Shown: positions 32,426 through 44,389 of the stretch, piece by piece
Numbering within the stretch: position 1 is the first letter of the stretch
How the letters are laid out: the number at the start of each line of letters is the position of its first letter
Origin: Glandiceps talaboti
Taxonomy: Eukaryota; Hemichordata; Enteropneusta; Spengelidae
NCBI RefSeq assembly: GCF_964340395.1
Contig: NC_135549.1
Coordinates: 25,817,342 to 25,881,341, forward strand
Direction of reading: 5' to 3'
Length of the DNA: 64,000 nt
The notes under the pieces: generated by a model
What the model was told of the DNA's origin: nothing
Seen by the model: only the letters and a program-made list of their open reading frames with translations
The model's database searches: none
Made by a program: the position numbers and the translations under genes

Positions 32426-32560
32426 CTTGTATGTTGTACGAAGTCTGAACACTCGCGAATGTTCACTCAACTTCTTACTACAAATAATTCTGTGCACACG
32501 AGCATCTCACTACTAGCAATGCGTCTGAAGAACTGTGAAAGAATAATTCTTCGTCTGCCT
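32426..32560 (-). other. Probable 5' UTR exon of the discoidin gene (5' end not determined)
   Basis: The minus strand has a strong AAG|GTACGT donor at 32426/32425. The next acceptor (TATATTTCATTAG) places the ATG as the first codon of the following exon, so an untranslated exon must precede it, and this is the best donor upstream. The transcription start is unknown, no TATA box is evident, and the 5' limit given is arbitrary. Confidence 0.4.
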
Positions 32561-34118
32561 CTTAACTTCTTCCCCAATTTCTAGAACGAAAGAGTGTTAC
32601 TATGTTCTTCGAAGGTGACGCAGGTAATGCACTAGTGCTGGAGAAACACAGTATTGATTGGGATGGGTCGATACCGCGGTATTATTTCCTATAGTGACTA
32701 TCTTTCGTCAGTAAAAAGAGCCACTGCAAAAACAATTCTTCTTCATCATCAATAATTAATGAGGTCGACATTTTGCTATTGTTCTCTACCTGGAGTATTG
32801 ATTGGTCTAAAAAAATATGATTCGAAAGTCCATCTTGAAGGGCAGTGCACACAAACAAATAGTTTGCGTCGGCTTAGGTTACCGGCATGAAGAAGTGCTT
32901 GCGTGAATGACTCTTTTAATTTTGTTTACGATATTTCATATGATATATTAATATGAATTCGTGGATTCATACATACTTTGTATTGGTTAGTAAAATAAGT
33001 ACCATAATAGAAACACCATTTTTCATTTTTTTTTAAACCTGCACTGGTTGCAACGGGAGCGGCCTTTTCACCAACTTGAAGCTACCTAAGACATATTCGT
33101 TAGGGTTATAAGAAGCTCACTACCAGACCACTATAGAGTAAGTAAGAAGGCATTGCTAAATTAGTGTAGGGTTTTATCTGTAGGAAGTAAAGTGATATGT
33201 TGTGACCTTAATACCCGTGACTATCGCCTTAGAGGGCGTAGTCAACAAGACGTCGGTTATTGTGTCACAACATGAGAAAGTTGTCTCGTATAACTTCACG
33301 ACTATTCCGCTGTAAAGCAATAGCTAGGTATTTTGGCCAAACATCGACACGTTTGTCTTCTAAAATCACGAAGATATCGTAGTTACTGACTTTTACTCAC
33401 CTGTGTTTTAGACGGGCAAACATTTTGTAGTCACGTCATCGACACGCATGCGCTCCCAAGAGAAAGTCGTGAGCATTTTGCTCACACACGAGCAAAAAGT
33501 CACTCGTGGCCAAAATTATCACACACGGTAGATATATGGCTCACGACCACGAATGACCAAAATCTCATGAAAGTTTGCCCGCACACATGAGGAATCGGCC
33601 TGAGCAACTTGTCACTAGTGAAATTTTGCTCAGTTGATTGCTCTAGTGTGCGCCGGCGCGGGCTTAAATGACAATTGATTCGTGAACACACTAAGAATGG
33701 AACGCCAGGTAGTTAATTAATTTCTTTTTTTTTTATTTAAATCAAAACCTGTATTCAATCAGAATGAAACAGTAACTACAAGTCATGTGCCAATGGAAAT
33801 TTGAACGGCAGCCTAAATATGGAGAATCCGGAAATATTTAGTAGACTGTAGCCAGTCCATCTATAGTCTGTATTCAGACCAACGAGTTTTTTGGAAATAA
33901 AGCAGGATTTTACACGTTATACAAGATGGACACGTGAACTTAAAACATATTGAAGGTACTATTTATGACCTATGACTTTTAGTAGTCAAAAATAAGTTAT
34001 TTTCTCCCCAGCCCACCTCCACCCGTCATATAATCGTCCCGCGACTGCACATTGATCTTAGCACAACCATAAAATGACACGAATAGCCCCTTGACAAGAA
34101 TACGGTACACTTCGAATA

Positions 34119-34215
34119 CCAATCTGATTAAAATCCGATGTGGTGAAAGCGGCTAGATGTCCTTATTTACCTCTATTCATCGTGTTGTGACGTTTGTTTT
34201 GTTCGGAGTGATCGC
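34119..34215. mobile_element. Partial copy of the CCAATCTGAT-family MITE
   Basis: It starts CCAATCTGATTAAAATCCGA and shares the GTGAAAGCGGCTAGATGTC and GTTTTGTTC blocks with the 17.1 kb copy, in the opposite arrangement. The other end is not recognisable. Confidence 0.55.
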
Positions 34216-34276
34216 CGCCTTCCCTTCGGATTGTTCGAATACGTGTCGGAGTATCGTTGTGCAAAGTCTGTATGTC

Positions 34277-34305
34277 ACCTCAGACCACTCAAAATAGTGG
34301 TCTGA
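34277..34305. repeat. CTCAGACCACT hairpin
   Basis: CTCAGACCACT, a 6-nt spacer, then AGTGGTCTGAG. The same half-site recurs at about 31553, 33120, 40438, 52392, 53284 and 53956. Confidence 0.7.
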
Positions 34306-36734
34306 GATCTCACTACATATCGTATTTTCGTTGCGCCACAATAGTAAGCAGGTGGGATTTCCATTCTAGTTCGAAACTCGATGACGTTTATTTTGTATTT
34401 TGCGAGATTCATTTGAATATTTCTTTTGAAAATCCTTGCACTGACCACAAATGGTTTATCACTGCGGGTTGTTTTCTCCGTAAAAGTAGCTGCTTAGTAA
34501 ATCTGATATGGTGTTTAACCCAGAACACTTTAATTCACACGAAATATTGACACAGTCGGTCGATCTGTCGTGTTTAGGCATTGATAACATCAAATCCAGG
34601 CGGAGCCAACGGAGCTGTTCGTGTTAAAAGCTGTTCGTACACGATTGTTTAGTGGGCGGGCAATTTCCAAGCTTGGCCAGAGGGAGGGGGAAAATGGCCG
34701 GGTATTTCAGCGGGCAACATATATTTCAGCTGTAAGATATGGGGGAAAGGGGATGGCAGTAGGCAATTGAAACCGGAGAGTTTTCGATATTTTTTTTCAG
34801 GAAGTTAGTGAACAAATTTTACTATTTTTTCTTACAATATTCACAAGATGTATAATACAATAATTAATTTTTGACCATGTATGTCATCGAAACTGGCGAG
34901 GCAGTGAATTGAGATTGCAGCACAATGTAATATGTCAACCGACAACTGTTCAATACGTATATATTAGAAGGAGAAACTGTTTTGTTGTGAGTAGATCAAA
35001 TAGCATCTTGAGTAAATTGAACATAGGGCTTCAACGAATAGTGGACAGAGGCCATATGTCTGGTAGAGGGTAGCGGAGAGAAGGGAAACCTTGGCGAAAA
35101 TTGTAGGGATCGAGTAAGCAGTGGGCAGGCAAATATGGTGGGAGGACATGTCGTGTAATATCGCAGTGGGAGGGCAGATACGAACAAATTTCACTTTCCC
35201 CTCCAATCTTGAATCAAACGTACACAGTTACAAATTACAAGTATACTATTTAAGTTGATTACAATGTTGCACTGACAAGCTAATATAATTTTTGAAATAC
35301 TTAACGGTGAAAAATCCAACCAATTAATGAAACTTTTCTTGACATCTGATCACACTTCACATCATATTTCACTGCGGTGTCCTCTTCCATAGCATCATTT
35401 CACATCACTGAAATTAACAAAACACAAAACAGGACATGAAAAAAATGAAACATTTTACTACTAGCTGATAATATCGATCATTGCCACAGTTGTTCAACAT
35501 TCATTACACAGCAGAAATCTTCAGGACCTTGTATAGCAAATTTAAAATCATGGCATCTGATGAACAAACATCGTATATTCTCTTCTTGTTTATATTGAAC
35601 TCTTACCCCCTTTTATAAGGTAAGCACTAACATATGCACAGACCTTCTCAAATGAGAGTCGGCTTCCTTATCCTTATGTCACTCCATAATGTTCAGTGCT
35701 GTCCGTGTGTAATCAAACTCCTCTGGTGTGTTGCATGACATTCTATGGAAACCATTAGCAATGCATTCAGAATCTTTTCAGATCGCGGGTTCCTATTGTA
35801 GTCTGATTTTCACACGATTTAGAACACTAAATCCCCTTTCACAATCTGAAATAAAAAATCATAAAATTATATAATATTAAAATAGACATATTCACTGATA
35901 TTATTTCAGTAATGACAAGGAATGGTCTTAATTACCTGATGTTGAAACTGGAATGGTCAGCGAAACTTCGACAAGTTTTGAAATATTTGGGAAGGCTGTG
36001 TCCGTAGTGACAATGGGGGGGGGGGGGGGGGAAGGCAGTAATGAAAAAAGAGGAGGCAGCTGAGGTGTCGACTGTGCTTATAGAGGACGGTAAGCTATAC
36101 CTTCAGCAACGGACAGTAACATCGCCGAGTTCTGATTGGCCCGATCAATTTCAGCCAATATCACCAAGTTACATGTAGTATTTGTCTTTCTTTTTTAACA
36201 ATCCTGTACAAACTCCATGTGAGCATTTTTTTCTGGTGGCTGTTCAATTTATTATTTATGTTTTAGAATACTTCATCTATCCACTGTTCTTTTTGTAATC
36301 AATCTTTGTCTTGTTTTGGTGTACAACCGGCAAAACTTTATTTTCTTAATATTTCATTGCCATTGAAATGTACACAATGTAGGGGAGTGTGTGACATTGC
36401 CAATTACCATATACATCTAGTTGTCAGTTTTCTGAAGTAATTGTACCCTTTGACCGTACAACACAATCCACCATTCTTCAAAGACCATTAGACATACCAC
36501 TAACTCCAGATTTGGAGAAAGGTGCCACTCATCTCTTTAAAACCAAAATGAAACACTCATACGACGGTGAAACTGATGTGGACAAGACAGACAAGACGGT
36601 TAAAAAGTTGATTACAGGAAGTATTAGAGTTCAATAACAGACAAAATAATCTGACTGACGAATAATCAAGCTGCTCAATTACTTCTTTTCTATTTCTATT
36701 TGATACAGAAACAATTTGTTACTTTCATTGTCGC

Positions 36735-38168
36735 TTGTCTTTTCTTGACAGAGGAATTCTAGAGGAATTCAACATACTAAACGACAGGCAACACGGTTTT
36801 AGAAAACGGCGTTCATGTGAAACACAACTGCTTATTACAGTCGATGATCTAGCACATACTACTGACACAAATAAACTTACAGATCTCATAATGCGTTATT
36901 TTTCAAAAGCATTTGATGTCGTTCCACACCAACAACGCTAGCTACTAAAAAGATTTTACTATTCCGTTGCACACAAATGCTAGCTACTACACAAATTGCA
37001 CTATTACCATTACAGATAACGGAATAGTGAAATTTGTGTAGTCGGCGTTGGTGTGGAACGACATCGACTGCTATTGAAAAATCACGAGACCTCAGTGAAA
37101 GCTTATTTGTGTTAATATTACGTGGTAAAACTATAAAGTGGATGGACTTCTTTCTGATCATGCGACAACAACGTGTTGCTGTTGTTGGAGAACTTTCAAC
37201 ACCAATCTCAGTTGACTCGGGTGTTCGAATTCCACAGGGTACCGTATTAGGACCTCTACCTTCTCTTTCTTTATATCTAAATGACATCTCTGAAAACATT
37301 TCTAAATATACCAATCTTCGCCTCTTCGCAGATGACTGCCTTTTATACAGACAAATCAACTCTACGAACGACGCTTCCAGCTCAAAAAGATCTAGATTCT
37401 CTCGTCGCTTGGACTGATGAATGGAACATGAAGTTTCATTCATCTATAGTAAGTGTTACACCGTACATAGCATTCTCAAACACAAACCGTATATACATAT
37501 CTATCAAGTCAAAGGGGAAGCACTTGAAACTGTAAAACATCATCCGTATTTGGGAATTGAACTATCAAACGAGCTTAAATGGAAACACCATATTAATTAC
37601 CTAGTAGCTAAAGCCAACAGAACATTAGGTTTTCTACAGCGGAACTTAAAACCCGCACCCGAAGACATCAACGTAGAGTCATATTTTACATTTGTACGTC
37701 CTATCCTAGAATATGGATGTTGAACCTGGGACCCGCATACAACTACTGACAAACATGACATTGAAATGACTCAAAGGCGGGCTGCCCATTTTGTTCTTAG
37801 ACGCTACATCAAAATAGACATTTTTTACAGCAATGCTAAGGGAGCTTCAATGGGAACGTTAATCCTTAGAAAACAGGCGAACGTGCTCAGGCTAACCATG
37901 GCATATATAAAGCACTAAATGGAGAGTTGAATTACCAACAGAGCAATACTTCAAACGTACAACAAAATCAACCAGCTGAGTCGATCTCATGATCATTCAC
38001 ACGCGTTCCATGGAATACCAGCAAAAACAAATACATACAAATACTCATATTATCCCCGCACCGTAAATGACTGGAATTATCTCACAAATGGCATTGTCTG
38101 CTCTACATCTACCGAAGTATTCAAAGAACAAGTATCAGAAGACATTAACTGTTTTCATCATTACTAGT
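36735..38168 (+). pseudogene. Degraded non-LTR retrotransposon reverse transcriptase
   Basis: Broken reading frames cover, in order: the GFRKRRSC segment; motif A (YFSKAFDVVPH); motif B (SGVRIPQGTVLGPL); motif C with FADD; the WNMKFHSS thumb segment; HPYLGIELSNELKW; VRPILEYGC; the AQRRAAHFVLRR-like block; and the C-terminal YYPRTVNDWNYL. This order and the C-terminal RT-x-x-DWN signature match LINE ORF2 of the CR1/Jockey/RTE type. Frameshifts near 36,940, 37,420 and 37,730 and a local inverted duplication show that it is dead. The endonuclease half is not seen upstream. Confidence 0.88.
36897..37083. repeat. Inverted duplication inside the reverse transcriptase
   Basis: 36897-36967 and 37019-37083 are inverted copies of the motif A region (both contain GATGTCGTTCCACACCAAC). 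A third, direct partial copy (GCTAGCTACTACACAAATTG) lies between them. Confidence 0.85.
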
Positions 38169-38174
38169 AATGTC

Positions 38175-39385
38175 CACACATGTACACGCTCACAAACTTG
38201 GTGTGATACTTATTAGTATTACCGAGTAAACAGAAACAGAAATCTCTATTACAGAAACTGGTTGTTGCGCAAAGTCCACAACCACGCATTGAAACCAACA
38301 CAGCATCAAGGACCACCATACAAAGCCTTACCATGTATCTGGAAAATCAAAGAGCAATTATAAGTATATGGTCATGGGAAAAACAAATCATCACCAGAAT
38401 ATATGAAATAAAACAAGCACAATAAAACATCATCCCACCATGTTATGATCCACCATCTTTTAGATTACAACATTAACAAGATTATTTACAATGTAATGAT
38501 GTCTACACATTTCAGAATTATTCACACTGGTTCCAAGCAGTACACTAACTAGTAACACCACATTGACACTAGATTAGTTTAATTTTTGACATAGAATAGT
38601 CCCTAGTGTGTAGGTCTTTGGCTTGCCACACTTGATATAGCTAGCTCTTGTCAATTTTCTATTTAATATATCTGCCTTAACTTAGCACTGCATTATCAAA
38701 ACAATCATTCGAACCACGATGTAATAGAGGAGTTTCAAATTGACTCGGCCAGTCAACTAAACAGGGTAAAAAATGTGAAGTAATGTGTCTTGATAATGTA
38801 TATCGTTAACCCCCGACATCTTTCAATCACAACAACGCAACAGTTCGAGATTCACTTCGTCATATAAATTACTACTCAAATTTAACGTTTTTCAAGGATT
38901 AATGCAAAACCGAAATTTAAGTCATAATACATAGTTCAAGAATATTCGAGTTTACCAAACAAAACGGTATCGGATGGACTGACCGAGTCACTGAAGGACA
39001 GGCCTGGTAACTGCCATATAGGAATTTTCGACACTAAGTAAGGCATATGTGTGTCACCTTCAAAGTTATTTTTTGTCAAAATATAATATTTAACTATCCA
39101 GACCAAACAGTGAAAAAAAGACAAGTTAACATGTACCAGTGGTCCATGTACTTATCGACTTCGCCATACACTTTGACGTGATGTATCATGGATCAAAAAA
39201 AAATTACTTGCAGATGTGACCTAGATCTAGCGGCAATAATTGTAGCTTTGTTTTTATTCTCTATTTCTAGCGGAGGATCAAGAACGACGGAGCGAAACCG
39301 CTACTGTACTGCATCTAATTTAGATCACCAGTAGTAACGCCGTGAAGTCTACAAATTTCGCTGTAGCTCCATTCCACTTTAATAG
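38175..39385. other. No gene seen
   Basis: AT-rich sequence that may include the 3' tail of the retrotransposon. No ORF or splice-supported exon was recognised. Confidence 0.45.
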
Positions 39386-39388
39386 GAA

Positions 39389-39794
39389 GCATTCAGTATT
39401 TACAGGGGAGGACCGGAGGAATCGGGGTGGGGGTCACATTTTACAAACCTATTCTTGGGGGAGGGCAATATTTTGCATTATAATGTTTGGGGGATTGTCA
39501 CATTTTACAACCCGTAGTTTTGTGACCAAATTGAAGATTCAATTATTGTCAATTCTTTTTGTGTGTTTTGAGATGTAAAAGCGAGATGATGAGCACTCAA
39601 CATTTACTTTTACGAGTACATTACATGCCAAAGTACAAAAATAAAAAATACATATATTGAAAGAAAATTGTTCAATAAGACGATGCATTTTGTTGAATGT
39701 ACTATCTCACCTTATCACTCACACTGTACGTGAATGTTGTTAAAATATGATGGTGATGGTAGCAGTGATGATCGACGACGACGACGACGACGAC

Positions 39795-39848
<54 letters not shown>

Positions 39849-40326
39849 GAAGTGATGAAGAAGTGATACATGTACTGACTCAAGTAGTGACAGCGAGTCA
39901 GATTAGAGTGACACTGATAATGGCAATACTGAAGGTGAAGGTGATGATCAATGATCAGGGAACTTTTACAAGTGACCAATCAGGCAGAGTATGCACAACA
40001 TGGAAAGCACGTTTTAGATACTAAATAGATTGTGTATGATTATAAGAGAAAGGTAACTAGCCAGTCTTTTACTGTTTGTCGCTTTATCTGTACAAATATT
40101 ACTTTCTAATACAGAGTAAAGATTATTTAATTTGTATGTATACATATAATGGGAATATTGATTAACGTTCAGTATATGTAATTGTCATGGGGAGGGTCAT
40201 GTTTTATAAAATGGAACAAAGGGGAGGGTCACTTGTTACAAATGGAGAATGGGGGAGGGTCATGTTTTACTTAAAAGACAATGTGTGATTTCCTCCGGCC
40301 CTCCCCCTCCTGTAAATGCTGAAGGC
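39389..40326 (+). mobile_element. DNA transposon remnant, family 1 (GCATTCAGTATTTACAGG ends)
   Basis: Inverted ends of about 35 bp (GCATTCAGTATTTACAGG ... and its near-complement ending 40326) bound 938 bp. Subterminal GGGGAGGGTCA-TTTTACA units recur three times at each end. Inside lies a GAC/GAT array (39775-39847) and an acidic, frame-broken coding remnant. The equivalent remnant at 44.2 kb, minus strand, reads RELLQVTRSGRVCTTWKARF and then a stop. No target duplication is visible. The superfamily is unknown. Confidence 0.7.
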
Positions 40327-40833
40327 TCCCTGAAACTCAAAGTTATGCTTTCCTTTGACAATTTCGAGAAAAATTATAGTAACACTGATTTTGGTCCGTA
40401 AATGCAAGGGACTACATAATTATTACACTAAATTTGCTCTCAGACCACGTGAGTAGATCGTGAACAATGCCACCTATTGATGAGGTATTCAAGCTACAGT
40501 TGGCTAGTAACTAGCATGATCGAAACAACTCATCTGCGCACGTGCAGAACTCAGTTGACATTTACTTGGAGAGGGGAAGGGACATATGAATACTTGTAGA
40601 CGAAGTTAACAAAAAAGCCAGTGACCTGTGGCGCCCATACTGTAGTGACGTCAGTATTTTTTACATGTACTGTTGAAAGGGAACTGATATATAAGGTGAG
40701 TTTATCATAATATTCGTTATCAAATTACCGTAGTTTGTTGATAAATTTCCTTTAAATTAGGAAAATAAGTGATCTGGAAATCAGAACAAATACAGTTTGC
40801 AGTAAAATCAAGGTTTTTATATAGATCTTTATA

Positions 40834-41364
40834 GTCCTGCTTGCATACGGAGTAAGTCGTCACTTCCTTCTCCGTCTTGCAAAAAGACAGCAGTGACTGT
40901 GAAACCTGAGCTTAATTACTAGAAATGCTGGTAAAATAGGAAGAGACGACTTACTCCATATGGAAGCAGGACGAGTAACTAAAGAATTAACAAATACAGT
41001 CAATTATTAGCACTAAATCGACTATTTAGTATTTTTACCTCGCCGTGACTACAAAAGTGCCAGTTCGGAGGACCAAAAATACCGAAATCACAAGGTTCAA
41101 CCATAATTTCATCGACCAGGCATGGATGCCTGAAATTCAACCATACCTGAAAGTACGATTGAACTTGTGATTTCGGGATTTTTGGTCCTCCGAACTGGCA
41201 CTTTTGTAGCCAAGGTATAATTAGTCGATTACGTACTATGCTCTAGTGGACGTCTTGGATGGACGTCCGGATAAAAAATGGCGGTGTCTGTAAGGTGGGA
41301 CGTTTGAAATTACAGTGGGAACTGGAAAAGTTCCGATTTCGACACTATTTGCGATCTTTAAGAG
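40834..41364. mobile_element. MITE family 2 (GTCCTGCTTGCATACGG), rearranged and interrupted copy
   Basis: It begins after TA with GTCCTGCTTGCATACGGAGT and contains two fold-backs: 40834-40972 (both ends are the family end sequence) and about 41048-41218 (arms around GTGCCAGTTCGGAGGACC). Similarity to the 54.0 kb copy continues to about 41,350, where the family 1 element at 41,365 cuts it off. Confidence 0.75.
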
Positions 41365-41650
41365 CCTTCAGTATTTACAGGAGGGGAGGGCCGGAGGAAA
41401 TCGCAAATGGTATAGTTAAGTTAAACATAACCCTCCCCCATTCTCCATTTGTAAAAAGTGACCCTCCCCTTTGTCACATTTTGTAAAACATGACCCTCCC
41501 CATGACAACTGCATATACTGAACGTTAATCAATATTCTCATTAGAGGTATACATACAAATTAAATGAGTTTGACTCTGCATTAGAAAGCAATATTTGTAC
41601 AGATAAAGTGACAAACAGTATAAGACTTGCCTGTTACATTTATCTTATAA

Positions 41651-44148
41651 GGGGGAGAACCATTTGATTTCTGGGGAGGGGGGAGTATGGCAGCAAATTT
41701 GTTTTCCCATCACTGTGACAGCATTTTTTTTCTTATGTCAGTCCTGCATCAAATTATTTTTTTCATATGCAGAAGCAATGTAATTTTTTTTCTTGGTTAC
41801 CAATGTTGTAACGAGCGGTTCATAACTATACATACATGTCACTGGTTCACTGATTGCGTCAACCGTTAATGCAAAATAAATCCTAAAATATGTTTTCCAT
41901 GGTCTGTCATTGCAATGAAAACATTGCGTGCAATGAGTTTAAACTAGACTTCTGGTATGTGCTTAGGCTGCTTTCACAAAAACTTGTCGGGGGGGGGTCT
42001 GGATATTTTTTGTCAAACCTCAAATAATTTATGATGACCCCCCTCCCCTCTCGCCCCCTTTCCATAGTCCAAATTTTTTTAAGTACCCATTCTTCCTGGA
42101 TCAACACTGTTTAAGTACCCCCCCCCCCTTTCCACTTTAATAGCAGATAGAAAATATTTTAAAATACACGCACTCATATGTATACATAATAATGTTGGGT
42201 TCTTATATACATACATATATACGTTTCACCATCCAAGTACTCTGGCTGTAAAACAATGTCTACTAAGACATTCTCTTTGCAAAAACTAAAACAATGTGTT
42301 TTACTGTTTCTGTCCATTTGGCACGTACTGAGATATTTGAGAACTTTTGTTCCTTTAAAAAAATAATCTATCAAACATGTCATTGTCCTTTAGCTCAAGT
42401 GTTTTTGAAGTAGGCATATGATCATTTTTAAATTGATAGCAACATGTCTGTAGATATTCACGTTTGAAAATATTTTGTCATTATTTTAAAACTATTTCTC
42501 TATTTTTGAGGATACATGGACGTGGAGGCTCTTAGTTTTGATCTGAAGACAAAAATCCTCTCTATACACCTAAAAGAAAATTACTTGATTAACAGGCTAC
42601 GTGTAACTGTTGTTACATGATCAGCTGTCCAACTGAGTTTTTGATTTCTGTTCAATAGTCTACTGTTTTCTTGATGTGTTGCAGTTCATTGTTTTCTTTA
42701 TCCAGTTGCAAATGTTGATGCACATGCTATTTAAAAACGGCTTTGTATTGGAATGTACTAGTTCAGTCCCCTAATTGTACAGTAAAAACTGACAACTTTG
42801 ACAGAATGACATTGAATAACACTATAAAATATGTAGTCTTATATCTTGTTCTTGCTTGATTTAGTTGAATACACTGTGAAGAGAAAGTAAATGTATAACT
42901 CAAACAAGCCAAGCCATATGTTCAAGTCATAGAATATTGCATCAAGTGGTATATGAATACAAATATGTTGATTGGAGTTGTTGGATATATTGTGACTCAG
43001 TTCGCTACCTCATTCCCGCTGCAATACATTCTAGGGTAACTTTAACAGTTGACTCATGTCACAGTATTTGATGTATCTATTTATTAATACTTGTATTTAT
43101 CCAAAGTTTACTGTAAAAAGTTTATTTCTCTTTTTCCTCTATGGTAGTTAACTTGGCCAAATATTAGTATTTGTTACACATTTAGCAGCTGGTGTTCAAC
43201 TTACAATTTCTAGAATGTATCTAGCATGCTTTTACAAGCCTTTTTTTGATATATGTCAAGCACTCCATTTGCTGCACGTTCCTCTCAAGTGACTCTTTAT
43301 CATTGACATTCTATTTTGGCAGCAGGCTGAGATGTACTTCTTTTTGTAAAACGTCTGAGTTTTTAATATATAAAATGTTGCATCCATATTTGTCTTCTAT
43401 GCAATGTACTAAAATTAGTTTACATAAAATAGTTAGACATCACTTAGGAACAATGGAAGGATGGTCACATTAAATATTTCCAGTACAGTGGAAAAGGACA
43501 TTTGAAAAATGCAATACCGTATAGCATATCAGTATACCACATAGCTGTGTGATGGAAAGAGCTGATGAATATGACATATATTCCTTGTGTTGTGGTAGTG
43601 CATGCAATCATTGGAATCGGGGGCTTTTGCTGTAAATGCATTTTGACATGTTTATTGAAACTGATTTTTGCACATAACAGAGGAAATGGCTAATTTACAA
43701 TAATTCTGGTCCTGGATATGTTCAACTTTGAAGCTGCTTTCTACACATTTAAGATACTGGTATTTTTTTGGACCAAAAACAATAAGTGACATTCAACTTT
43801 TACATTGATGTATTATTTCATATGTGCAATTTGAAGGATTTTAAAATCGGACAATTGTTTGTTACATGTATTAATTTCTTAACAATTTAAAAAAGGCTGA
43901 CCAACTATTAAAATATTAATTTTCCCAAGTTTGAGGAGTCCCCCCCCCCCCAACAAGTTTTGTGAAAGCAGCTTTATATATATCATAAATGCTGGAAAAA
44001 ACATAGAGCTTGCTCCCAAATATTGAAAATATTAGCGCCGCATTAGACGGTGCGCCTCCAAAGAAAATGAGAGCATTGGATACCCAAATTATGCTGGTTA
44101 TTTTTTTTCCCACAATCCCCCTCCCCCAGAAATCAAATGGTTCTCCCC
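41651..44148. mobile_element. PIF/Harbinger-like nonautonomous element with TAA duplication
   Basis: Inverted ends of about 30 bp (GGGGGAGAACCATTTGATTT at the left) are flanked on both sides by TAA (41648-41650 and 44149-44151). The uninterrupted site is visible in the 39.4 kb copy (CTTATAATCAT), so the boundaries are exact. A 3-bp TAA/TTA duplication is characteristic of PIF/Harbinger. No transposase was found. Without the inner insertion the element is about 490 bp. Confidence 0.8.
41966..43973. mobile_element. Innermost 2.0-kb inverted-end element with TTA duplication
   Basis: The ends GGCTGCTTTCACAAAAACTT and, inverted, GACAAGTTTTGTGAAAGCAG-like sequence plus a G/C run are flanked by TTA at 41963-41965 and 43974-43976. 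It lies inside the preceding element. The 2 kb interior is AT-rich with no ORF over 75 codons, so it is nonautonomous. The outermost base pair of the ends is mismatched. Confidence 0.65.
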
Positions 44149-44389
44149 TAATCATGCACAATCTAGTTAGTATCTAAAACGTGCTTTCCATGTTGTGCAT
44201 ACTCTGCCTGATCTGGTCACTTGTAAAAGTTCCCTGATATCATTGTCTGCATCACCTTCATTATCAGTGTCAGTCTAATCTGACGATCACTGCATGACAC
44301 GAGAGTGTCAATAAACACGTCCGGCATGAGATGGACAGCCGTCAACGGTCAAGCGACTTCGCGTGTAATATATGCAAGCACAATGGATC

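Larger units (their letters stand above)
32570..36700. other. No gene seen upstream of the discoidin gene
   Basis: About 4 kb without a supported exon. It should contain the promoter of the discoidin gene. It also holds the MITE fragment at 34.1 kb, a CTCAGACCACT hairpin at 34,277-34,305 and a poly-G run at about 36,016. Confidence 0.5.
41365..44290 (-). mobile_element. Family 1 element, reverse orientation, split by nested insertions
   Basis: 41365-41650 and 44149-44290 together match the right part of the 39.4-40.3 kb element in reverse complement, and the match resumes exactly where the 2.5 kb insertion ends. The 44.2 kb part holds the better-preserved coding remnant (DTDNEGDADNDIRELLQVTR on the minus strand, continuing SGRVCTTWKARFRY and a stop). 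The far end is lost after about 44,290. Confidence 0.75.

Noticed and set aside
33400-33670. Cluster of GAGCAAAA / TTTTGCTC motifs suggestive of a regulatory or mobile element
   Set aside because: Short imperfect inverted motifs only. No end structure or second copy was found.
39740-39979. Poly-Ser frame
   Set aside because: Translation of the GAC/GAT array inside a transposon remnant. The acidic frame on the plus strand is the more likely former coding frame.
41259-41486. 75-codon plus-strand frame
   Set aside because: It crosses the junction between a MITE and a family 1 element, so it is not a gene.
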